A DNA stretch of 64,000 nucleotides from contig NZ_JACVEE010000002.1 of the NCBI RefSeq assembly GCF_015355755.1, positions 372,001-436,000 of the forward strand. Reading direction: 5' to 3'. Positions 38,809-50,098 of this stretch are shown here, one piece after another (within the stretch, counting starts at the first letter, position 1; each line of letters starts with the position of its first letter). Source of the DNA: Nocardia sp. XZ_19_385 (GTDB lineage Bacteria > Actinomycetota > Actinomycetes > Mycobacteriales > Mycobacteriaceae). The notes below the pieces were generated by a model. That model did not search any database, was not told the origin of the DNA, and saw only the letters and a program-made list of their open reading frames with translations. Both the position numbers and the translations under genes were made by a program.

Positions 38809-39951
38809 GTGCGTGTAGCGATCGTCGCGGAGTCGTTCCTGCCGAACATGAACGGCGTCGTGAACTCAGTCTTGCGGGTGCTGGACCATCTGGACCAGCA
38901 CGGCCATGACGCGCTGGTCATCGCGCCCGACACCATCCGCGGTCTCCCGCCCGCACCCCGCGAGCAGGGCCGGTTCCCGGTCCACCGGGTCCCGGCGATG
39001 ATGGTCCCGAAAATCAGCTCGCTGCCCGTCGGCCTGCCGCAGCCCGGAATCACCGCGGCCATCCGAGATTTCGACGCCGACGTCGTCCACCTGGCCTCCC
39101 CGTTTCTGCTCGGGGCGGGCGGCCTCGGCGCGGCGCTGCGCCTGGACCTGCCGACGGTCGCGGTCTACCAAACCGATGTCGCCGGTTTCGCCAAGAGCTA
39201 CGGCCTCGGCCTGGCCAGCCGTGCGGCCTGGGCCTGGACGCGACGCCTGCACGAAGGCGCCACGCGCACCCTGGCACCCTCCACCGCTGCCGCGGAAGAC
39301 CTTGCACGCCATGGCATTCCGCGCGTGCACCGCTGGGGCCGCGGCGTCGACATCGCCCGGTTCCACCCCAACGCCCAGCGCGCGGGTCTGCGCGCCGGGT
39401 GGCTGGCCGGTCAGGAGAAACTGCTCGTCGGTTTCGTCGGCCGGCTGGCACCGGAAAAGCATGTCGAACGCCTGGCCGTTCTCGCCGACGACCCGACGAT
39501 CCAACTGGTGATCGTCGGCGACGGACCGGACCGAGCCCAGCTCGCCGCCCTGATGCCGACGGCTGTCTTCACCGGCGAACTCGGTGGCGCCGAACTCGCC
39601 CAGGCCTACGCGAGCCTCGATGTCATGGTCCACGCGGGCGAACACGAAACCTTCTGCCAGGGCGTCCAGGAAGCCCTGTCCTCCGGCATTCCGGTGATCG
39701 GACCCGACGCCGGTGGGCCTCGCGACCTGATCGCCCACTGCCGCAACGGATACCTGCTGCCGGTCGACCGCTTCAGCGAACTCCTCCCGAGCGCGGTTGG
39801 CGCCCTGCGGGATCCAGACATCCGCGCCCGATTCGCCAGGGCCGCTCGCAAATCCGTGCTGCACCGCACCTGGCCTGCCATTTGCACCGAACTGATGGGC
39901 CACTACGCCGATGTCACCGGCACTCGAATTCAGTTGCCGCACACGGCTTGA
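38809..39951 (+). CDS. mgtA: GT4 glycosyltransferase, MgtA-like alpha-mannosyltransferase
   Basis: 380 residues from a GTG at 38809. GT-B fold: N-terminal [26 protein letters not shown], central [14 protein letters not shown], and the C-terminal EX7E motif [31 protein letters not shown]. Similar in sequence and location to Rv0557 (MgtA), described as a GDP-mannose-dependent mannosyltransferase acting on glycolipids of the envelope. The donor and acceptor here are inferred from that family. Confidence 0.85.
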   Translation: MRVAIVAESFLPNMNGVVNSVLRVLDHLDQHGHDALVIAPDTIRGLPPAPREQGRFPVHRVPAMMVPKISSLPVGLPQPGITAAIRDFDADVVHLASPFLLGAGGLGAALRLDLPTVAVYQTDVAGFAKSYGLGLASRAAWAWTRRLHEGATRTLAPSTAAAEDLARHGIPRVHRWGRGVDIARFHPNAQRAGLRAGWLAGQEKLLVGFVGRLAPEKHVERLAVLADDPTIQLVIVGDGPDRAQLAALMPTAVFTGELGGAELAQAYASLDVMVHAGEHETFCQGVQEALSSGIPVIGPDAGGPRDLIAHCRNGYLLPVDRFSELLPSAVGALRDPDIRARFARAARKSVLHRTWPAICTELMGHYADVTGTRIQLPHTA

Positions 39952-40086
39952 GCCAGTTGCGAAACCTGGGCCATCCAGCCCACCGGTGCCGTTGGGTCCC
40001 GGGCATCGACATGCCGGAACAAACGGGCAACCGCGGCTGGAGGTCCGGCTGCAAAACACGCCGGGAACAACCTGGTGAGCACCGAC

Positions 40087-40701
40087 TCACGAGGTGACGA
40101 ATATGCCTGCGGTAACCGCATTTACGGCAGCGAGGGCGGATTGATCGGCGATGGATTCGTCGATGGGGTCGCCACTGGCGAGAAGGCGGTAGTAGAGGGG
40201 GGCGGAGACCGCCGAGAGGACGGCGCGGGGGTTCGTGCCGGGTGGGGCCTCGCCGCGGGTTATGGCGACTTCGACGCAGGGGGACCATTCGCGTAAGCGG
40301 ATGTCATAGAAGCGGTGCAGGGCGGTGGCGGCGGTTTCGTCGCAGGTGCCTGCGGCTATGACGGCGCGGAAGAGGCGGCCTTGACGGGGGTCGGCAAGGG
40401 TTTTGGCGACGAGGCGAGCGTTGGCGGTGAGGTCGCCGAGGAGGGTGCCGGTGTCGGCGCGGGCGACCGATTGCTCGGCCATGTCGGCGAGCAGGTCGGC
40501 GACCAGCGCGGAGGCGGTGCCCCAGCGGCGATAGACGGTGGTTTTGCCGACCTCGGCTTTGGCTGCGACTTCGGTGAGGTCCAGGTGAGCGAAACCGCGT
40601 TCGGCGAGAAGGTCCCCGGCGGTGCGCAAGACTGCTTCGCGGACGCGGGCGGTGCGACCGCCTGGGCGGATCGAACCTGGTGAGAGCTCTTCCTCGGGCA
40701 T
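40087..40701 (-). CDS. TetR/AcrR-family transcriptional regulator
   Basis: 204 residues from the ATG at 40701 with GGAG 8 nt upstream. HTH at about 25-72 (LLAERGFAHLDLTEVAAKAEVGKTTVYRRWGTASALVADLLA); the helical C-terminal domain resembles TetR_C_33-type (PRQGRLFRAVIAAGTCDETAATALHRFYDIRLREW). Divergent from the aldo-keto reductase gene with a palindrome between them, so probably its repressor. Confidence 0.9.
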   Translation of the reverse strand: MPEEELSPGSIRPGGRTARVREAVLRTAGDLLAERGFAHLDLTEVAAKAEVGKTTVYRRWGTASALVADLLADMAEQSVARADTGTLLGDLTANARLVAKTLADPRQGRLFRAVIAAGTCDETAATALHRFYDIRLREWSPCVEVAITRGEAPPGTNPRAVLSAVSAPLYYRLLASGDPIDESIADQSALAAVNAVTAGIFVTS

Positions 40702-40742
40702 TAATGGGTCTCCAGTTCCATTTGTGGCGAATCGGGTGTAGC

Positions 40743-40762
40743 GTTCCAAGCGTTAACGGAAC
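40743..40762. promoter_or_regulatory. Candidate TetR operator
   Basis: GTTCC (40743-40747) and GGAAC (40758-40762) flank an 8-bp palindrome CGTTAACG (40751-40758). TATAGA directly follows (40763-40768), 17 bp before the aldo-keto reductase ATG. Position and symmetry suit repression of both divergent genes. Confidence 0.5.
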
Positions 40763-40784
40763 TATAGACCCTTTAGGAGTCATC

Positions 40785-41819
40785 ATGGAGTACCGGCGGC
40801 TCGGCGCATCAGGTTTGGTTGTCCCGGCTTTGAGCTTCGGCGCGGGGACCTTCGGCGGGCGAGGTGAGCTGTTCAGCGCATGGGGCGACACCGATGCGGA
40901 GCAGGCTCGGCGGCTGGTCGACATCAGCCTGGAGGCCGGCGTGACCATGTTCGACACGGCCGACGTCTATTCCGACGGCGCCTCGGAGGAGGTGCTCGGG
41001 GCGGCCATCAAGGGCCGGCGGGATCAGCTGCTGCTGTCGACCAAGGCGAGCCTGCCGACCGGACCCGGGCCGTACGACGCGGGGTCGGGCCGAGCCCGAT
41101 TGATCGGCGCCGTCGAGGGATCGCTGCGCCGGCTCGGTGTGGACTACATCGACCTGTTCCAGCTGCATGCCTTCGACGCGCACACGCCGGTCGAGGAAAC
41201 CCTTGCGGCGCTGGACGATCTGGTCAAGGCAGGCAAGATCCGATACCTCGGAGCCTCCAACTTCGCGGGCTGGCAGCTGATGAAATCGCTCGCCGCCGCC
41301 GATCGCCGCGGCCTGACTCGCTATGTGGCACACCAGGTCTACTACTCGCTGGTCGGTCGCGACTACGAGTGGGAACTGATGCCGCTGGGCCAGGACCAGG
41401 GTGTCGGTGCGGTCGTGTGGAGCCCGCTCGGCTGGGGCCGGCTCACCGGCAAGATCCGTCGCGGACAGCCACTTCCGGCCGGCAGCCGCCTGCATCAGAC
41501 CGCCGAGGCGGGCCCGCCGGTCGATGACGAGGTGCTCTACAACGTCGTCGACGTGCTCGACGAGATCGCCGCGGAGACCGGCAAGACGGTGCCGCAGATC
41601 GCGCTGAACTGGTTGCTGCGGCGGCCCACCGTGTCGACGGTCATCGTGGGGGCTCGCAACGAAGAACAGTTGCGGCAGAACCTCGGTGCGGTCGGCTGGG
41701 AGCTGGATGCCGAGCAGGTCGCCCGCCTCGACAAGGCGAGTGCCACCACTCCCCCGTACCCCTACTACCCGTACTACCGGCTGCCCGACTTCACGCGGCT
41801 CAATCCGCCTGCCGTCTGA
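40785..41819 (+). CDS. Aldo/keto reductase
   Basis: 344 residues from the ATG at 40785 with AGGAG 5 nt upstream. AKR fold with the catalytic tetrad visible: D in GVTMFDTADVYSDGASEEVLG, the Tyr of that segment, K in LLLSTKASLP, H in IDLFQLHAFDAHTP. NADPH site SPLGWGRLTGKI and VIVGARNEEQLRQNL. The AKR11/AKR12-like group reduces aldehydes and ketones; substrate unknown. The C-terminal tail PYPYYPYYRLPDF is Tyr/Pro-rich. Confidence 0.92.
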   Translation: MEYRRLGASGLVVPALSFGAGTFGGRGELFSAWGDTDAEQARRLVDISLEAGVTMFDTADVYSDGASEEVLGAAIKGRRDQLLLSTKASLPTGPGPYDAGSGRARLIGAVEGSLRRLGVDYIDLFQLHAFDAHTPVEETLAALDDLVKAGKIRYLGASNFAGWQLMKSLAAADRRGLTRYVAHQVYYSLVGRDYEWELMPLGQDQGVGAVVWSPLGWGRLTGKIRRGQPLPAGSRLHQTAEAGPPVDDEVLYNVVDVLDEIAAETGKTVPQIALNWLLRRPTVSTVIVGARNEEQLRQNLGAVGWELDAEQVARLDKASATTPPYPYYPYYRLPDFTRLNPPAV

Positions 41820-41825
41820 CGGTGA

Positions 41826-44800
41826 TCAGTAAACGTCGCGGACGTAGCGCTTTTCGGCGATGAGCTGCTTTTTGAAAGCGAGCGCTGCGTCCTCGTCGAG
41901 TTTGCCGTGGATGCGGGCGATGGTGAGCAAGGTGTCGTCGACGTCCTTGGCCATCCGGGCGGCGTCGCCGCAGACGTAGAAGTGGGCGCCGTCGCGCAGC
42001 CAGGACCAGAGCTCGGCGCCGTGCTCGATCATGCGGTGCTGCACGTAGATTCGTTCGCGCTGATCTCGGGAGAAGGCGAGGTCGAGGCGGGTGAGGAAGC
42101 CGGAGCGGAACATGTCTTCGAGTTCGGCGCGATAGTAGAAGTTCTGGGCGGCGTGCTGTTCACCGAAGAAGAGCCAGTTGCGGCCGGTGGCGCCGAGGGC
42201 GCGGCGTTCCTGCAGGAAGCCGCGGAAGGGAGCGATGCCGGTGCCGGGGCCGACCATGATCATCGGTGCGGTCGGGTCCAGCGGCGGCCGGAAGTGCGGG
42301 GCGCGCTGCAGGAAGATCGGGACCTGGGTGTCGGCGACACGGTCGGCGAGGAAGGTCGAGCAGACTCCGCCGCGGCGGGCGGCCGCGGCGACCGGATCGC
42401 CGTAGCGGACGACGCCGACGGTCAACTGCACTTCGTCGGGGTCGACCAAGGGCGACGAAGAGATCGAATACTGGCGTGGCTGTAGCTTTTTCAGGGTGCC
42501 GAGCCATTCCACGAGGTCGGCCTGGACCGGGAAGTCACGCAGGACGTCGGCAGCTTGACGGTCCCACAGGTAGCTGTCGAGCTCGTTGCGGTTGTCGCGG
42601 CGCAGCAGTTTCGCCAGTCGCACACTGGTATTGCGCTCGGCGATGAAGGTCAGCAGGTCGTGGCTGACTTTGGTGATGTCGTAGCGGGTGCGCAGGGCTT
42701 CGGCCAAAGGCATTTCGCGGTCGTCGATTTCGATGCCGCGGCGACCGTCGAGGCCGGTCGCGGTGAGCCACTCACCGACCAGGAAGTCGCAGTTGGACGG
42801 CCAGATGCCGAGGGAGTCGCCGACCTCGTAGCCGGCGTCGAGGCCGCGCAGGTCGAAACCGAACTGGCGCACCTCTTTCGGGGAACCCGAGCGGGACAGG
42901 ACTTGGTTGCGGACCAGGGGCACCGACAGCGGAGCGTTGCGGGTGAACAGTGCCGGCTCCGCCCGGCGGGTGCGACCAGGCGCGGGTGAACTCGGCAGCA
43001 GCAGAGTGGATCCGCTGGGTCGAGGCTGGGCCAGGATTCGGGCACCGGCGGTGGCGAACTCCCGCTCTGCCGGAAGCTGCTCCACCTCAGCGCTGTTGGT
43101 GCCACCGGACCCGCCCGACTCGGCGCCCCCGCCGAGCGCGGCGAGCACCTCGTCCAACCAGCGGGCGGCGGGTTCGTCGTAGTCCGGTTCGCTGTCGACG
43201 CGTGGAAGTAGCCGTGTAGCACCGCGTTCGGCGAGTTTCTGATCGAGTTTGCGGCCGTGACCGCAGAAGTCGTCGTAGGAGGAATCGCCGAGGGCGAACA
43301 CCGCGTAGCGCAGGCCGGTGAACCGAGTCGCGCTGTCGTCCAGGCGTTCCCAGAAATCGGCGCCGTTGTCGGGCGGACCACCGTCGCCGAAGGTGCTGCT
43401 GATGAACAACACATCGCCGGTCAGCGCAGTGAGCTCACAGGAATCCATATCGAGCAGCCGCGGCGCAAACCCGGATTCGGCGAGCTGCTCGGCGACCGAG
43501 GCGGCGAATTCCTCGGCATTGCCGGTCTGCGACGCCCACAGCACCGTGACCGGCCTGGCGGCGGTCTCGGCAACCGATTCGACCGCCGCACTGCGGGAGT
43601 ACATCCCGGCGAGCAGTCCGTCGATCCACAGACGACTACGGGTCGACAGGGGCGCGGATTCCGGCAGCACCGGCTGACCGGCCACCGGAAGTGATTGCAG
43701 CGCAGCCAGGTACCCGCTCAGGTAGATCTGCTCGACGTCACTCAATGTCGGTGCGACGCCGGTATCCAGGCCCAGCATCACCGCCAGCGGATGCGGCCCG
43801 GAGTCCGGGACAGCCGGGGCGGCAGGCACTTCCGCGGCGGGAACCACCGCCACCCGGCGCAGCGACACCGCGCACGCCTTGAATTCGGGCTGCAGCGAGG
43901 CCGAGTCGACCGCGTCATTGGTGACGGCGTTGATGGTCAAATACTCCCCCTGCTCGTCGTTCCAGTGGAAGGGCGCGAAGCAGTCGCCGGGCCGCACCCG
44001 ATCGCTGATCTGCACCGGAAGCACGGCTCGCCCGCGACGGGACGCGATTTCGAGCTGGTCCCCGGCGGCTACGCCGAGTTGCTCGGCGTCCTCGGGATGC
44101 ACCTCGACGAACGGCTTGCCGTTCAGCTTGGTGAGCTTGCCGATCCGCCCGGTCTTGGTCATGGTGTGCCACTGATGTTGCAGCCGACCGGTATTCAGCA
44201 CGAACGGGTAGTCGTCGTCCGGCATCTCCGCCGGCAGCATGTGCGGACGCGGCCAGAACACCGCCCGCCGGCTGGGCGTGGGGAACGCCAGCCGCGGCTG
44301 CTGCCCGGCCTCGTCGACGAAAAGGTCCTGGCTGACACCGTCGTTGAGATAGCGGATGGGGTTGCGGCGGCGACCGGGTTCCGGGCACGGCCACTGCATC
44401 GGCCCCTCACGCAATGCCTCGTAGCTCATCCCCCGCAGGTCGTAACCGGTCACCGGATTGGCGAACTGCTTGAGCTCGGCGAAAACCTCGGCGCTGGACG
44501 TGAAATCGAAGCCGGGGAAGCCCATGGCCGTGGCCACCTGCGCGATCAGCAGCCAATCCGGGCGTGCCTCGCCGATCGGATCGACGCTGCGCTGCAGCAG
44601 GGTGAGATTGCGCTCCGAATTCACCATCACCGCATCGGCTTCCGCCCACAGTGTGGCGGGTAGCAGCAGATCGGCATAGGCGTTGCTGGCGGTGTCGATA
44701 TAGGTGTCCTGCACGACGACCAGTTCAGCGGCCTCCAGCCCGGCGATGACGGTCTTCCGGTTCGCCATGGAGGCAACGGGATTGGTGCAGATGATCCAGG

Positions 44801-46034
44801 CGGCCTTGATCTTCTCGTCCGCCATCTCCCGGAACATCTCGACGGTGCCGGGTCCGGCCTCGGTGCGAATGGTTCCGGGCCGCAGACCCCACGCGGTTTC
44901 CACGAAGGCACGATCGGCAGGCGCGAGCAGACTCCGTTGACCGGGCAAACCCGGTCCCATATAGCCCATTTCGCGCCCGCCCATGGCGTTCGGCTGACCG
45001 GTCAGCGAGAACGGCCCGCTGCCCGGCCGGCAGATCGCGCCGGTGGCCAGGTGCAGGTTGCAGATGGCGTTGGTGTTCCAGGTGCCGTGGGTGGACTGGT
45101 TCAGCCCCATCGTCCACAGCGTCATCCACTCGCCCGCGGCGCCGATCCACTGTGCGGCCGTGCGGATATCGGCTTCGGCCAAGCCGGTGATCTCGGCAAC
45201 CCGAGCCGGGGTGTACTCGGCGAGGAACTCGGGCATCGCGTCCCAGCCCTCGGTGTACTCGCCGATGAAATCCTGGTCGATGTCGTCGTTTTCGACGAGC
45301 AGGTGCAGCAGACCGTTCAGCAGCGCCAGGTCGGTGCCCGGCTGCAGCTGCAGGAAAAGGTCGGCGCGGGCGGCGGTGTCGGTGCGGCGCGGGTCGGCGA
45401 CGATCAGCTTCGCACCCGACTTGAGGCGATCGGCCATGCGCAGGAACAGGATCGGATGACAGTCGGCCATATTCGCGCCGATCGCGAAGAACAGGTCCGC
45501 GTGCTCGAAATCGTCGTAGGAGCCGGGCGGGCCGTCGGCGCCGAGCGACTGCTTGTAGCCGGTGCCCGCGCTGGCCATGCACAGCCGCGAATTGGCTTCG
45601 AGGTGGATGGTCCGCAGATAGCCCTTGGCGAGCTTGGTGGCGAGGTACTGCGCCTCCAGCGACATCTGACCGGAGACGTAGAGCGCGATCGCGTCGGGGC
45701 CGTGCTCGTCGAGGATGCCGCGCAGGCGCTCGGCGGCTTCGCGCACGGCCTCGTCCACCGGGACCGGGACCGGCGCTTGCCCGCGTTCGGGCCGCCGGTA
45801 GGCGGTTTCCATCCGGCCCGGCGCCCGCATCAGCTCCAGGTGGGTGGCGCCCTTGGTGCACAGCCGGCCCGCGTTCGCCGGATGCAGCTTGTCTCCACTG
45901 ACCTTCGCGATCACCGGAGCGCCGTCGGGACCGGGTTCGGTCTCGACGGTGATGCCGCAGCCGACACCGCAGTACGAGCACGCCGTGCGGGCGGGGTTCG
46001 TTCCTGCGTCGGTCATGCCACCGATCATGGCCAT
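41826..46034 (-). CDS. Assimilatory nitrate reductase fused to CysJ-type flavoprotein reductase
   Basis: 1,402 residues. Residues 1-700 are a NarB/NasA molybdenum enzyme: [4Fe-4S] ligands C19, C22, C26 and C59 (CSYCGVGC ... GRLC), and the Mo-ligand Cys at 152 in [10 protein letters not shown], with a molybdopterin-binding C-terminal lobe ([20 protein letters not shown]). After a Pro/Ala linker, residues about 830-970 are flavodoxin-like ([16 protein letters not shown]), then an FAD-binding CPR-like domain ([21 protein letters not shown]) and an NADPH domain ([17 protein letters not shown]) ending VRDVY. It can thus pass NADPH electrons through FAD and FMN to nitrate in one chain. ATGs at 46028 and 46016 are alternative starts. 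Confidence 0.93.
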   Translation of the reverse strand: MAMIGGMTDAGTNPARTACSYCGVGCGITVETEPGPDGAPVIAKVSGDKLHPANAGRLCTKGATHLELMRAPGRMETAYRRPERGQAPVPVPVDEAVREAAERLRGILDEHGPDAIALYVSGQMSLEAQYLATKLAKGYLRTIHLEANSRLCMASAGTGYKQSLGADGPPGSYDDFEHADLFFAIGANMADCHPILFLRMADRLKSGAKLIVADPRRTDTAARADLFLQLQPGTDLALLNGLLHLLVENDDIDQDFIGEYTEGWDAMPEFLAEYTPARVAEITGLAEADIRTAAQWIGAAGEWMTLWTMGLNQSTHGTWNTNAICNLHLATGAICRPGSGPFSLTGQPNAMGGREMGYMGPGLPGQRSLLAPADRAFVETAWGLRPGTIRTEAGPGTVEMFREMADEKIKAAWIICTNPVASMANRKTVIAGLEAAELVVVQDTYIDTASNAYADLLLPATLWAEADAVMVNSERNLTLLQRSVDPIGEARPDWLLIAQVATAMGFPGFDFTSSAEVFAELKQFANPVTGYDLRGMSYEALREGPMQWPCPEPGRRRNPIRYLNDGVSQDLFVDEAGQQPRLAFPTPSRRAVFWPRPHMLPAEMPDDDYPFVLNTGRLQHQWHTMTKTGRIGKLTKLNGKPFVEVHPEDAEQLGVAAGDQLEIASRRGRAVLPVQISDRVRPGDCFAPFHWNDEQGEYLTINAVTNDAVDSASLQPEFKACAVSLRRVAVVPAAEVPAAPAVPDSGPHPLAVMLGLDTGVAPTLSDVEQIYLSGYLAALQSLPVAGQPVLPESAPLSTRSRLWIDGLLAGMYSRSAAVESVAETAARPVTVLWASQTGNAEEFAASVAEQLAESGFAPRLLDMDSCELTALTGDVLFISSTFGDGGPPDNGADFWERLDDSATRFTGLRYAVFALGDSSYDDFCGHGRKLDQKLAERGATRLLPRVDSEPDYDEPAARWLDEVLAALGGGAESGGSGGTNSAEVEQLPAEREFATAGARILAQPRPSGSTLLLPSSPAPGRTRRAEPALFTRNAPLSVPLVRNQVLSRSGSPKEVRQFGFDLRGLDAGYEVGDSLGIWPSNCDFLVGEWLTATGLDGRRGIEIDDREMPLAEALRTRYDITKVSHDLLTFIAERNTSVRLAKLLRRDNRNELDSYLWDRQAADVLRDFPVQADLVEWLGTLKKLQPRQYSISSSPLVDPDEVQLTVGVVRYGDPVAAAARRGGVCSTFLADRVADTQVPIFLQRAPHFRPPLDPTAPMIMVGPGTGIAPFRGFLQERRALGATGRNWLFFGEQHAAQNFYYRAELEDMFRSGFLTRLDLAFSRDQRERIYVQHRMIEHGAELWSWLRDGAHFYVCGDAARMAKDVDDTLLTIARIHGKLDEDAALAFKKQLIAEKRYVRDVY

Positions 46035-46173
46035 CGGCCATTGCGGGCCATTTACCCCGCGTTATCGACAGATGACAATTTTCCTCACCGACAAAATTCC
46101 CGGCGGTGAGATTCGAGTCTGACCTGGCGTTTTACCGCCCGGAAACCTCATGCGTGAGTGATCTCACGACTTC

Positions 46174-46884
46174 TCAGAGCTTGTATCCGCGGTGTAGCGC
46201 GACGATGCCGCCGGTCAGATTGCGCCATTTCACCGAGGACCAGCCCGCATCGGCGATCCGCAGCGCCAGCTGGCGCTGGTTCGGCCAGGCCCGGATGGAT
46301 TCGGCGAGATAGACGTAAGCGTCCGGATTGCTGCTGACGGTGCGCGCGACCTGCGGCAACGCCTTCATCAGGTACTCCATGTAGACGGTCTTGAACACCG
46401 GAACGACCGGCGTCGAGAACTCGGCCACCACCAGCCGGCCACCGGGCTTGGTGACGCGCAGCATCTCCCGCAGCGCCTGCTCGCTCTCGGAGATATTGCG
46501 CAGCCCGTAGGAGATGGTCACCGCGTCGAAGGAGTCGTCGGCGAAGGGCAGCGCGGTCGCGTCGGCCGCGACCATCGGCACGTTGCGGTGCTGGCCGGCG
46601 TGCAGCATGCCCTTGGAGAAGTCGGCCGCGAGACACCAGGCGCCGGATTTCGCCAGATCGAGTGTGGACACACCGGTGCCGGCTGCCAGGTCGAGCACCC
46701 GCTCGCCCGGGCGCGGCGCCACCGCTTTACGCACCGCCCAGCGCCAATACCGGTCTTGGCCACCGGAAATGACGGTGTTGGTGATGTCGTACCGCTTCGC
46801 GACCCCGTCGAACATCGACGCGACCTCGTGCGGCTGCTTGTCCAGCGAGGCCCGAACCGATTCCCGCCGCTCTGTTTTCGCCAC
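46174..46884 (-). CDS. menG: Demethylmenaquinone methyltransferase
   Basis: 236 residues from the GTG at 46884; in-frame ATGs upstream (46908, 46914) would add 8-10 residues. UbiE/MenG hallmarks: [31 protein letters not shown] motif [34 protein letters not shown], and the C-terminal [24 protein letters not shown]. It adds the last methyl group to demethylmenaquinone. Related to Rv0558, which in M. tuberculosis likewise lies in this neighbourhood. Confidence 0.94.
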   Translation of the reverse strand: MAKTERRESVRASLDKQPHEVASMFDGVAKRYDITNTVISGGQDRYWRWAVRKAVAPRPGERVLDLAAGTGVSTLDLAKSGAWCLAADFSKGMLHAGQHRNVPMVAADATALPFADDSFDAVTISYGLRNISESEQALREMLRVTKPGGRLVVAEFSTPVVPVFKTVYMEYLMKALPQVARTVSSNPDAYVYLAESIRAWPNQRQLALRIADAGWSSVKWRNLTGGIVALHRGYKL

Positions 46885-46945
46885 GCCCCCGACAGTAATG
46901 CGAAGCATGATCACTGGGCTATGGCGGCAGGTGTAACCCTGGTGA

Positions 46946-47515
46946 CTATGCGGGGTTTCGGCCCGTCAGAGCCAGGACGCGGTGGAATACGGGCGCGTCG
47001 GCGGGGACCGGGACGACGGGGCCGAAGAGGCCGGGGGTCCCTTCGGGCGGAGTGTCGCGCAGGAATTCGAGCAGTACGGCCAGGTCGGACTCGCGCACGT
47101 TCAGCTGCTGGCCGGTGGCCTGGGCGAGATCCCAGCCGTGAATGACCAACTCGTCCAAGGCGACCGTGGCCATGATTTCGGCGGGCATCGTGACACCCCC
47201 GGCTTCGGTCTCGCCCGCCCAGGCGGCAGGTTCCCGCCAGGCCTCGACGAGCGCCTTCAGCTGCGCCGGAATGCGGTCCCGCCAGTCGGGGACCAGTTCG
47301 GCATCCGGGCCGATGGCCGGGGCCTCGGACCGGCCGACCGCCTCCTTGGTCGCGGCCTGCCGGAAGGCCTCGGTCAGGCCGACGACGTGGACGAGCAGAT
47401 CGCGCACGGCGATGTCGGCCATCGGGGTCGGGGCGGTGAGCTGATCGTCGGAGATACCGGCGACAACCGCCGCCATGGCGGAAGCGGCGGATTCGAAGTC
47501 GAATACGGGGTTCAT
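46946..47515 (-). CDS. TIGR03086-type mycothiol-dependent (DinB-like) metal-binding protein
   Basis: 189 residues from the ATG at 47515, with GAAGGAG 5 nt upstream; a longer frame from 48007 crosses two other genes and is spurious. A DinB/MDMPI four-helix fold: [29 protein letters not shown] with the first His, and [20 protein letters not shown] with the second His-Asp set. Members of this family act in mycothiol-linked isomerase or transferase reactions; the substrate is unknown. Confidence 0.88.
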   Translation of the reverse strand: MNPVFDFESAASAMAAVVAGISDDQLTAPTPMADIAVRDLLVHVVGLTEAFRQAATKEAVGRSEAPAIGPDAELVPDWRDRIPAQLKALVEAWREPAAWAGETEAGGVTMPAEIMATVALDELVIHGWDLAQATGQQLNVRESDLAVLLEFLRDTPPEGTPGLFGPVVPVPADAPVFHRVLALTGRNPA

Positions 47516-47680
47516 CGAGGCTCCTTCGGGCATGAGACGTCCTTTCCCGGTATGACGATGCGAGCCACGAGAATTCATCGGTCCCCGCGGCTTCCCGCAC
47601 CCCGCCCGCGAGCGCCCGACGCTACTCGCCGACACCAAGTCGTGACGGCGAAAACCGCTGGAAAGGAGGAGAATTGGAAG

Positions 47681-47917
47681 ATGAAGGGTGATCGTGTGGA
47701 GATCGTCGTCGACTTCGGCGCCGGGTCTCGCAGTTACGAAATCGCCGCCACCCGAGCAGGGCGGCGGGTAGATGTGCGCATCGCGCGCGGAGTAGTCGAA
47801 GTCAGTGAGGTGACGCGCACCGGCACCGCGGTGCGCACCGCAAGGTTCATGGCCAACCGCACGTTGGCGCTCGTGGAATATCCGGCCAACGGGACGGGCG
47901 CGCTCGACGGCGAATAG
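47681..47917 (+). CDS. Small protein of unknown function
   Basis: 78 residues from an ATG preceded by AAAGGAGG (11 nt) and GGAAG (adjacent). Predicted all-beta: VEIVVDFGAGSRSYEIAATRAGRRVDVRIARGVVEVSEVTRTGTAVRTARFM, ending in ALVEYPANGTGALDGE. No signal peptide or membrane helix. I do not recognise the family. The strong ribosome binding site and regular third-position GC argue that it is real. Confidence 0.62.
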   Translation: MKGDRVEIVVDFGAGSRSYEIAATRAGRRVDVRIARGVVEVSEVTRTGTAVRTARFMANRTLALVEYPANGTGALDGE

Positions 47918-48030
47918 CGCCCGCTCAGCGCGGGCTGGTTGCCGGATCTGCCCATCCAGCGCAATCTGGGGGTGTCCCGCCCGGGGCACTGGGTAACCGG
48001 TGAGCACACAGTCGCGGAGAGGAGCGCACG

Positions 48031-48297
48031 ATGATCGATCGCAGCACGACCCGCACCTGGGACGAGGTTCCCGAGGCCGACCTCATGGAGCAGTCCGTAC
48101 CGGCCTATCCGGATCCGGCCACGGAAGCCGAGGCCTTCGATCGCGAGGTGGCCGACCATGTCGACCGCGACGCGTTCACGGCGAACGAGGCCGACGTGGT
48201 CGAGCAGTCGATCCCCGTCCCGCTCGATGACGAAGACCGCGGTGATCCGGACGCCGGGATGGATGGCGGCGGCCCGGAATACACCGAGGAGATCTAG
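48031..48297 (+). CDS. Small acidic protein with an internal repeat, unknown function
   Basis: 88 residues, ATG with GGAGAGGAG upstream. Strongly acidic (about a quarter Asp/Glu). Two similar segments: [18 protein letters not shown] (13-30) and [18 protein letters not shown] (51-68), each with EAD-x2-EQS-x-P. No membrane or catalytic motif. It ends tail to tail with menD, overlapping 4 bp. Similar short acidic proteins with EAD..EQ motifs are common in Mycobacteriales, without a known role. Confidence 0.75.
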   Translation: MIDRSTTRTWDEVPEADLMEQSVPAYPDPATEAEAFDREVADHVDRDAFTANEADVVEQSIPVPLDDEDRGDPDAGMDGGGPEYTEEI

Positions 48298-49949
48298 ATC
48301 TTCGCGCGCAACGCCGCGTGCAGTTCTCGCAGGCCCGACCGCTCGGTCGCGACCTCCAGCACGCGCAGACCATGCGCGTTGCCGGTGAGTTCCGCGACCA
48401 GCTGATCGGTGTCGACCTGGCGGTGCGGAATCCGGTAGGCGGCGCACAGCGCGGCCAGATCCATGCCGTGCGGTGTCCCGAAGACCCGCTCGAACACGCC
48501 CGCGTACTGCGGGTCGCCCTGTTCGAGCAGCTCGAAGATGCCGCCGCCGTCGTCGTTGGCGACCACGATGGTCAGATCGGCCGGGCGCGGCTCGCCCCGG
48601 CCGATCAGCAGACCGGCAGCGTCGTGCAGGAACGTGAGGTCACCGATCAGCGCGACGGTGCGGCCGGTGTGCGCGAGCGCCGCGCCGACCGCCGAGGACA
48701 CGGTGCCGTCGATGCCGGCGACACCGCGGTTGGACAGCACCTTGATGCCCGGGCGCGGATGTGAGACGAGCGCCGCATCGCGCACCGGGTTGGAGGCGCC
48801 CAGCAACAACTGATCGCCCTCACGCAGCGCGTCCATCACCACGGCCGCCACGTGCAGGCCCGTCGGCTTCGGATGCCGCGCGAGTTCGTCGCGCACCACC
48901 TGGGTCGCCTTCGCGTTGAAATCGCGGCAGCGCGCGAGCCATTCGGCGCGCGGCGCACCGATGGTCACCGCGCGCGTGCCGGTGCCGACGACATTGCCGG
49001 AGACATCGGGCCAGCGCGGACCGGTGGTCAGCGCGAAGACGGTGACCTCCGGATCGGCCAGCACCCGCGATACCTGGCGATGCAGGGTGGGCCGGCCGGT
49101 GATGATCGCCTGCCGCGGCTGCAGCAGCGCGAGCGCGAGCGGATGCAATGTGGGGCCGTGCAGCGGCGCGGTGGGTTCGGCGACGGTCGGCAAATCGGCC
49201 AGTTCCGGCCGCAGGCCCGCGCCGTGACCGGAGATCACGACGGTGTCGGGTGTCAGGTCGATATCGAGCGGAACGTCGAGGGTGGCGTACTGCGTGGCGG
49301 TCCACGGCCGGCCCGACTCGCGGCCCAGCGGCGCGACCTCGCCGGGCACCGGAAGTCCGCCCACCGCATCGCTATCGGGCACCAGCGGCTCGCGCAGCGG
49401 GATGTCGAAATGCACCGGGCCCGCGTTGCCCGAGCGGGTGCCGCGCGCGGCGGCCAGCACCCGGCACACCGCCGAACGCCACACGCTGTTCTGCTGGCTG
49501 TAGCAGCCGTTGCCGTTGTCGACGCCGAGCTCGGCCAGCCCGAGGCTGATCGTCGCGCGCACCTGGCTACCGAACAGCCCGAGCTGTTCGACGGTCTGGT
49601 TGGCGCCGGTGCCGAGCATTTCGTAGGGCCGGTTCGCGCTGAGCACGATCAACGGCACCCGCGCGTAGTTCGCCTCCAGCACAGCGGGACCGAGATTGGC
49701 CACCGCGGTCCCCGAGGTCATCACCACCGGCACCGGGCAACCGCTGGACACCGCGAGACCGATGGCGAGGAAGCCCGCGGTGCGCTCGTCGATGCGCATG
49801 TGCAGCCGCAGCCGCCCGGCCGCGTCGGCGGCCTGCAGCGCGAAAGCCAGCGGAGCGTTCCGGGAGCCGGGACACAGGACGACATCCCGCACACCCCCGC
49901 GCACCAGTTCGTCGACGACTACCTGCGCCTGTGCTGTAGACGGGTTCAC
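48294..49949 (-). CDS. menD: SEPHCHC synthase (menaquinone pathway)
   Basis: 551 residues, normal family length. Thiamine diphosphate enzyme: N-terminal PYR domain ([28 protein letters not shown], then the catalytic Glu in [17 protein letters not shown]), and a C-terminal PP domain ([53 protein letters not shown]). It joins 2-oxoglutarate to isochorismate, the first committed step. GTG or ATG at 49949. No menF or menC lies next to it. Confidence 0.95.
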   Translation of the reverse strand: MNPSTAQAQVVVDELVRGGVRDVVLCPGSRNAPLAFALQAADAAGRLRLHMRIDERTAGFLAIGLAVSSGCPVPVVMTSGTAVANLGPAVLEANYARVPLIVLSANRPYEMLGTGANQTVEQLGLFGSQVRATISLGLAELGVDNGNGCYSQQNSVWRSAVCRVLAAARGTRSGNAGPVHFDIPLREPLVPDSDAVGGLPVPGEVAPLGRESGRPWTATQYATLDVPLDIDLTPDTVVISGHGAGLRPELADLPTVAEPTAPLHGPTLHPLALALLQPRQAIITGRPTLHRQVSRVLADPEVTVFALTTGPRWPDVSGNVVGTGTRAVTIGAPRAEWLARCRDFNAKATQVVRDELARHPKPTGLHVAAVVMDALREGDQLLLGASNPVRDAALVSHPRPGIKVLSNRGVAGIDGTVSSAVGAALAHTGRTVALIGDLTFLHDAAGLLIGRGEPRPADLTIVVANDDGGGIFELLEQGDPQYAGVFERVFGTPHGMDLAALCAAYRIPHRQVDTDQLVAELTGNAHGLRVLEVATERSGLRELHAALRAKI

Positions 49950-50038
49950 GCCTCCAGCCTCTCAGACAGTAGGTCCCGAGTCTTCGTCACCCTGCTCACA
50001 GTAACTGCCAGCACAGAGCCGTTCCCGGTTGCATGAAA

Positions 50039-50091
50039 AACGCCGCACATCGAAGTGCCCGGCGGGGCAACCGGATTCGATGTGCGGCGTT
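50039..50091 (-). terminator. Terminator after the DUF6918-like gene
   Basis: A perfect 16-bp stem (AACGCCGCACATCGAA at 50039-50054 with 50076-50091), 21-nt loop. On the minus strand the stem is followed by five T residues, a canonical intrinsic terminator. It separates this gene from menD. Confidence 0.85.
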
Positions 50092-50098
50092 AGGGAAA

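Noticed and set aside
46035..46173. GlnR-type nitrogen-control site before the nitrate reductase
   Set aside because: Weak TTAC/TTATC-like bases are present near 46055-46070 but do not fit the spacing well enough to call; only a short GTGAG-TGAT-CTCAC hairpin near 46153 is clear.
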